In this document: piece by piece, positions 5,645 through 7,673 of the stretch
Numbering within the stretch: position 1 is the first letter of the stretch
Layout of the letters: every line of letters starts with the position of its first letter
Assembly (NCBI GenBank): GCA_947476855.1
Contig: CANJSR010000234.1
Location: forward strand, 1 to 7,673
DNA: 7,673 bases
Direction of reading: 5' to 3'
Origin: Acetobacteraceae bacterium
GTDB lineage: Bacteria > Pseudomonadota > Alphaproteobacteria > Acetobacterales > Acetobacteraceae
Notes under the pieces: generated by a model
What the model was told of the DNA's origin: nothing
Database searches by the model: none
The model's input: the letters and a program-made list of their open reading frames with translations, nothing else
Program-made: the position numbers and the translations under genes

Positions 5645-6358
5645 TCAGCCCGACGCCGCCACCAGGTAGTTGATCCGCAGGTCCCGCCCGGTGGTCCATG
5701 CGCCGGTGATCAGGTTCATCTCCAGCCCCGCGGTCTCCGTCACCCGCAGACCCGCCTGGCGCAGCATGGCGCCGAGTTCGGCCGGCGGCAGAAAGGCGTT
5801 CCAGTCATGCGTGCCGACCGGCAGCCAGCGCAGGACGTATTCGGCGCCGAGCTTGGCGGTCAGCCAGGAGCGGTTGGTGCGATTGAGGGTGGACATCACC
5901 AGCAGCCCCCCCGGCGCCAGCAGGCCGCGCAGGGCCGCGACGAAGGCGGCGGGGTCGGGGACGTGCTCGATCACCTCCAGCGCCGAGATCACCGGAAAGC
6001 GGTGTCCCTCGGCGGCCAGATCCTCGGTCGTGGCGACGCGGTAGGCGGGGGCGGCGTCGCCCATGTCGGCGGCGTGGTCGCGGGCGATGGCGATGACATC
6101 GGCCGCGGCGTCGATCGCGGTGACGGGGAAGCCGGCGCGGGCCAGGGCCTCGGCCGCGAGGCCGGCGCCGCAGCCGACATCGAGGATGGCGGGGCGGGCA
6201 TCGGGTCCGAAATGGCGGGCGATCCGGGCGGTGATCCAGTCGATCCGGGCGGGGTTCATCCGGTGCAGCGGGCGCATCGGGCCGGCGGGGTCCCACCATT
6301 CGGCGGCGAGGGCGTCGAAGCGGGCGACCTCCTGGGCCGAGACGTTGCGGGTGGTCAT
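5645..6358 (-). CDS. ubiG: Ubiquinone biosynthesis O-methyltransferase UbiG
   Basis: 237 residues. UbiG catalyses both O-methylations of ubiquinone synthesis, using S-adenosylmethionine at the membrane surface. The N-terminus has the UbiG signature FDALAAEWWDPAGPMRPLHR (14-33) and MNPARIDWI. SAM-binding motif I is ILDVGCGAG (58-66), followed by AID (81-83), LEVIEHV (127-133) and LLVMSTLNRT (152-161). The C-terminal GTHDWNAFLPPAEL (182-195) is also typical. The start at 6358 is preferred because GGAG lies 9 nt upstream and the protein then begins as family members do; an in-frame ATG at 6394 would add 12 residues but lacks a ribosome binding site. A possible 21-codon leader ORF ends on its start codon. 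It is divergent from lysC and convergent, at 6 nt, with the small membrane protein gene. Confidence 0.95.
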   Translation of the reverse strand: MTTRNVSAQEVARFDALAAEWWDPAGPMRPLHRMNPARIDWITARIARHFGPDARPAILDVGCGAGLAAEALARAGFPVTAIDAAADVIAIARDHAADMGDAAPAYRVATTEDLAAEGHRFPVISALEVIEHVPDPAAFVAALRGLLAPGGLLVMSTLNRTNRSWLTAKLGAEYVLRWLPVGTHDWNAFLPPAELGAMLRQAGLRVTETAGLEMNLITGAWTTGRDLRINYLVAASG

Positions 6359-6420
6359 GGGCGTGGTCTCCGGGGGTGAATCCTCACCGGACATGGGGTT
6401 GGACCGTGTGGAAATTTCAT
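6355..6420 (-). CDS. Possible 21-codon leader ORF upstream of ubiG
   Basis: On the minus strand the strong Shine-Dalgarno AGGAGAGG (complement of about 6428-6435) stands 7 nt before an ATG at 6420. The ORF runs 21 codons (MKFPHGPTPCPV... ending RPRP) and stops at TGA, overlapping the ubiG ATG as ATGA. This ribosome binding site is better than that of ubiG itself. The peptide is Pro/Arg-rich, so it may be a translational coupling or leader element rather than a functional protein, or a chance ORF. Confidence 0.35.
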   Translation of the reverse strand: MKFPHGPTPCPVRIHPRRPRP

Positions 6421-6476
6421 CGCGCGCCCTCTCCTGTGGTGGAAGGCGGGTGATCCCCCCGGTTCAATGCCGCGAG

Positions 6477-6735
6477 CCCCCCCACCCCAACCCTCCCCCG
6501 CAAGGGGGGAGCGAGCGTTGTCGGCGCCACCACGCCCCCTCTCCCCTTCCGGGAGAGGGCTGGGGTGAGGGGGGATACCCCCCAGGCCGGTGCCACGAGA
6601 CCCCCCACCCCGACCCTCCCCCGCAAGGGGGGAGGGAGCGTTGTCGGCGCCACCCCGCCCCCTCTCCCCTTGCGGGAGAGGGCCGGGGTGAGGGGGGATA
6701 CCCCCAGGCCGGTGCCACAAGCCCCCACCCCGGCC
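6477..6735. repeat. Tandem GC-rich palindromic repeat, two full units and a remnant
   Basis: Two copies (6477-6600 and 6601-6720, period 120-123 bp, about 93-95% alike by eye) are followed by the first 15 nt of a third (6721-6735). Each unit is a nest of inverted repeats. An outer pair of C-rich and G-rich arms (about 6478-6493 with 6558-6574; 6601-6616 with 6680-6697) encloses two hairpins. The first has CTCCCCC/GGGGGAG arms around GCAAG, growing to a perfect 9-bp stem at 6614-6636. The second has CCCTCTCCC/GGGAGAGGG arms (6537-6559 and 6660-6682). A GGGGGG-ATA-CCCCCC hairpin closes unit 1 at 6569-6583. This is the extragenic palindromic (REP/BIME-like) style of element common in GC-rich proteobacteria. 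Confidence 0.85.
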
Positions 6736-6874
6736 ATCGGGTCCGGAGCAGGCTCGACGGGGAACGGGCAACGCGGTTCGCATAATGTTCCAACCTTACC
6801 CTGCCCCCCCGGCCCGAGGCAAGCATCCCCGCCACGGCCTCCCTCCGCGCACGGCAGGGCGGCGGTCATGCGCC

Positions 6875-6903
6875 TTGCCCCTGTGCCCGGTGGCCAGTAT
6901 GTG
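6875..6903 (+). promoter_or_regulatory. Candidate lysC promoter
   Basis: TTGCCC (6875-6880) and TATGTG (6898-6903) are separated by exactly 17 nt. They match four and three of six consensus positions. A start about 7 nt downstream would give a leader of roughly 30 nt before the ATG at 6942. The match is weak but it is the best-placed candidate I see. Confidence 0.3.
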
Positions 6904-6941
6904 TGGCGCCGTACAGACAACTGGCAACCGATCCCCGCTTC

Positions 6942-7673
6942 ATGGCCCGTATAGTGATGAAATTCGGCGGCACGTCCGTCGGCGACCTCGACCGCATCCG
7001 CAACGTCGCCCAGCGGGTGAAGCGGGAGGTTGACGCCGGCAACGAGGTCGCGGTCGTGGTCTCCGCCATGTCGGGCGCGACCAACCAACTCGTGAAGTTC
7101 TGCACGGAACTGTCGCCCCTGCACGACGCAAGGGAATACGACACGGTCGTCGCCACCGGCGAACAGGTCACCACCGGCCTGCTGTCGATCGCGCTCCAGA
7201 CCATCGGGGTCGAGGCGCGGTCCTGGCAGGGCTGGCAAATCCCGATCCACACCGACACCGCCCACGGCAAGGCCCGCATCCAGGGGATCGAGGGCGATGA
7301 ACTGATCCGCCGCATGAAGGCGGGCCAGGTGCCGGTCGTCTCTGGCTTCCAGGGAATCGCGCCGGATGGCCGCATCACGACGCTGGGGCGCGGCGGGTCC
7401 GATACCTCGGCCGTGGCGCTGGCCGCCGCGCTGAAGGCAGATCGTTGCGACATCTATACCGACGTCGACGGCGTCTACACGACCGATCCGCGCATCGTGC
7501 CGAAAGCGCGGAAGCTCGATAAGATCAGCTATGAGGAAATGCTGGAACTCGCCTCGGTGGGCGCCAAGGTCCTGCAGACCCGCAGTGTCGAGCTGGCGAT
7601 GAACGAACGCGTCCGGGTCCAGGTCCTGTCCAGTTTCCAGGACCTGCCGGGCACGATGATGGTGGACGAGGAC
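6942..7673 (+). CDS. lysC: Aspartokinase LysC, N-terminal 244 residues (cut by window end)
   Basis: Aspartokinase phosphorylates L-aspartate with ATP, the first step towards lysine, diaminopimelate, threonine and methionine. The visible part is the amino-acid-kinase domain. KFGGTSVG (7-14) is the N-terminal nucleotide/substrate signature, VVVSAMSGATN (38-48) follows, and TGEQVTTGLLSIAL (72-85), LGRGGSDTSAVALA (148-161), DVDGVYTTDPR (174-184) and GAKVLQTRSVELA (207-219) are the conserved blocks. No residue of these blocks looks missing. The regulatory ACT domains, which bind lysine and/or threonine in this family, lie beyond 7673. The start at 6942 gives the familiar MARIVMKFGGTSV; its Shine-Dalgarno is poor, and an in-frame ATG at 6957 is the alternative. 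The frame is open to the last base. Confidence 0.95.
   Translation, partial: MARIVMKFGGTSVGDLDRIRNVAQRVKREVDAGNEVAVVVSAMSGATNQLVKFCTELSPLHDAREYDTVVATGEQVTTGLLSIALQTIGVEARSWQGWQIPIHTDTAHGKARIQGIEGDELIRRMKAGQVPVVSGFQGIAPDGRITTLGRGGSDTSAVALAAALKADRCDIYTDVDGVYTTDPRIVPKARKLDKISYEEMLELASVGAKVLQTRSVELAMNERVRVQVLSSFQDLPGTMMVDED

Larger units (their letters stand above)
6359..6941. other. Long divergent spacer between ubiG and lysC
   Basis: 583 nt between two divergently transcribed housekeeping genes. From left to right it holds the ubiG leader with the small ORF, a tandem palindromic repeat (6477-6735), and about 200 nt of plain GC-rich sequence with a weak lysC promoter candidate. Reading frames crossing the repeat on both strands are low-complexity Pro/Gly/Arg strings and are not genes. 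Confidence 0.7.

Noticed and set aside
6359..6394. Upstream ATG for ubiG at 6394, adding 12 residues
   Set aside because: It has no ribosome binding site, while the ATG at 6358 has GGAG at good spacing and gives the usual UbiG N-terminus.
6781..6786. CATAAT as a lysC -10 box
   Set aside because: No acceptable -35 box lies 16-18 nt upstream, and it would leave a leader of about 150 nt. The 6875-6903 candidate is better placed.
6063..7453. ORFs through the palindromic repeat and antisense to lysC (plus 6063-6785, minus 6355-6783, minus 6417-7265, plus 6565-6954, minus 6866-7453)
   Set aside because: The products are the Pro/Gly/Arg strings typical of translated GC-rich palindromic repeats, or antisense of the kinase domain. 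The repeat is non-coding.

Overview
The window is very GC-rich, protein-dense chromosomal DNA. Codon use (G or C at almost every third position), a UbiG of ubiquinone synthesis and an alphaproteobacterial-looking aspartokinase N-terminus all suggest an alphaproteobacterium, probably Rhodospirillales/Acetobacteraceae-like. That placement is an inference by eye, without any search. I see no rRNA, tRNA, CRISPR, transposase, integrase or phage gene.

Layout, left to right. (1) 1-77, minus: the first codons of a flavin-reductase-like protein, leaving the window. (2) 78-251: a spacer with a perfect 14-bp palindrome. (3) 252-1670, plus: a polytopic membrane protein, probably a transporter, with three tandem 8-residue repeats in one loop. 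(4) 1675-2844, minus: an MFS transporter, ending 4 nt from gene 3. (5) 2845-3137: a divergent promoter region with two inverted repeats and a TTGACA box. (6) 3138-4334, plus: a family III (CaiB/BaiF) CoA-transferase. (7) 4354-5151, minus: a class II glutamine amidotransferase-like protein with N-terminal Cys2. (8) 5264-5638, plus: a four-helix membrane protein with a duplicated His-Gly helix. (9) 5645-6358, minus: UbiG. (10) 6359-6941: a long divergent spacer holding a possible 21-codon leader ORF, a tandem GC-rich palindromic repeat of about 120 bp, and a weak promoter for the last gene. (11) 6942 to the end, plus: LysC aspartokinase, kinase domain only, cut by the window edge.

The genes alternate in strand almost strictly (- + - + - + - +), so no multi-gene operon is visible. 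Convergent neighbours are packed to 4, 19 and 6 nt, and divergent neighbours share spacers. The best functional link is the divergent MFS transporter / CoA-transferase pair, which could import an organic acid and activate it as a CoA thioester; this is inference. UbiG (respiratory quinone) and LysC (aspartate-family amino acids, diaminopimelate) are housekeeping genes. I do not see a convincing new multi-gene system. The points most worth a second look are the palindromic repeat array and leader ORF upstream of ubiG, the repeat insertion in the membrane protein, the charge-swapped MFS motif A and the duplicated His helix in the small membrane protein.
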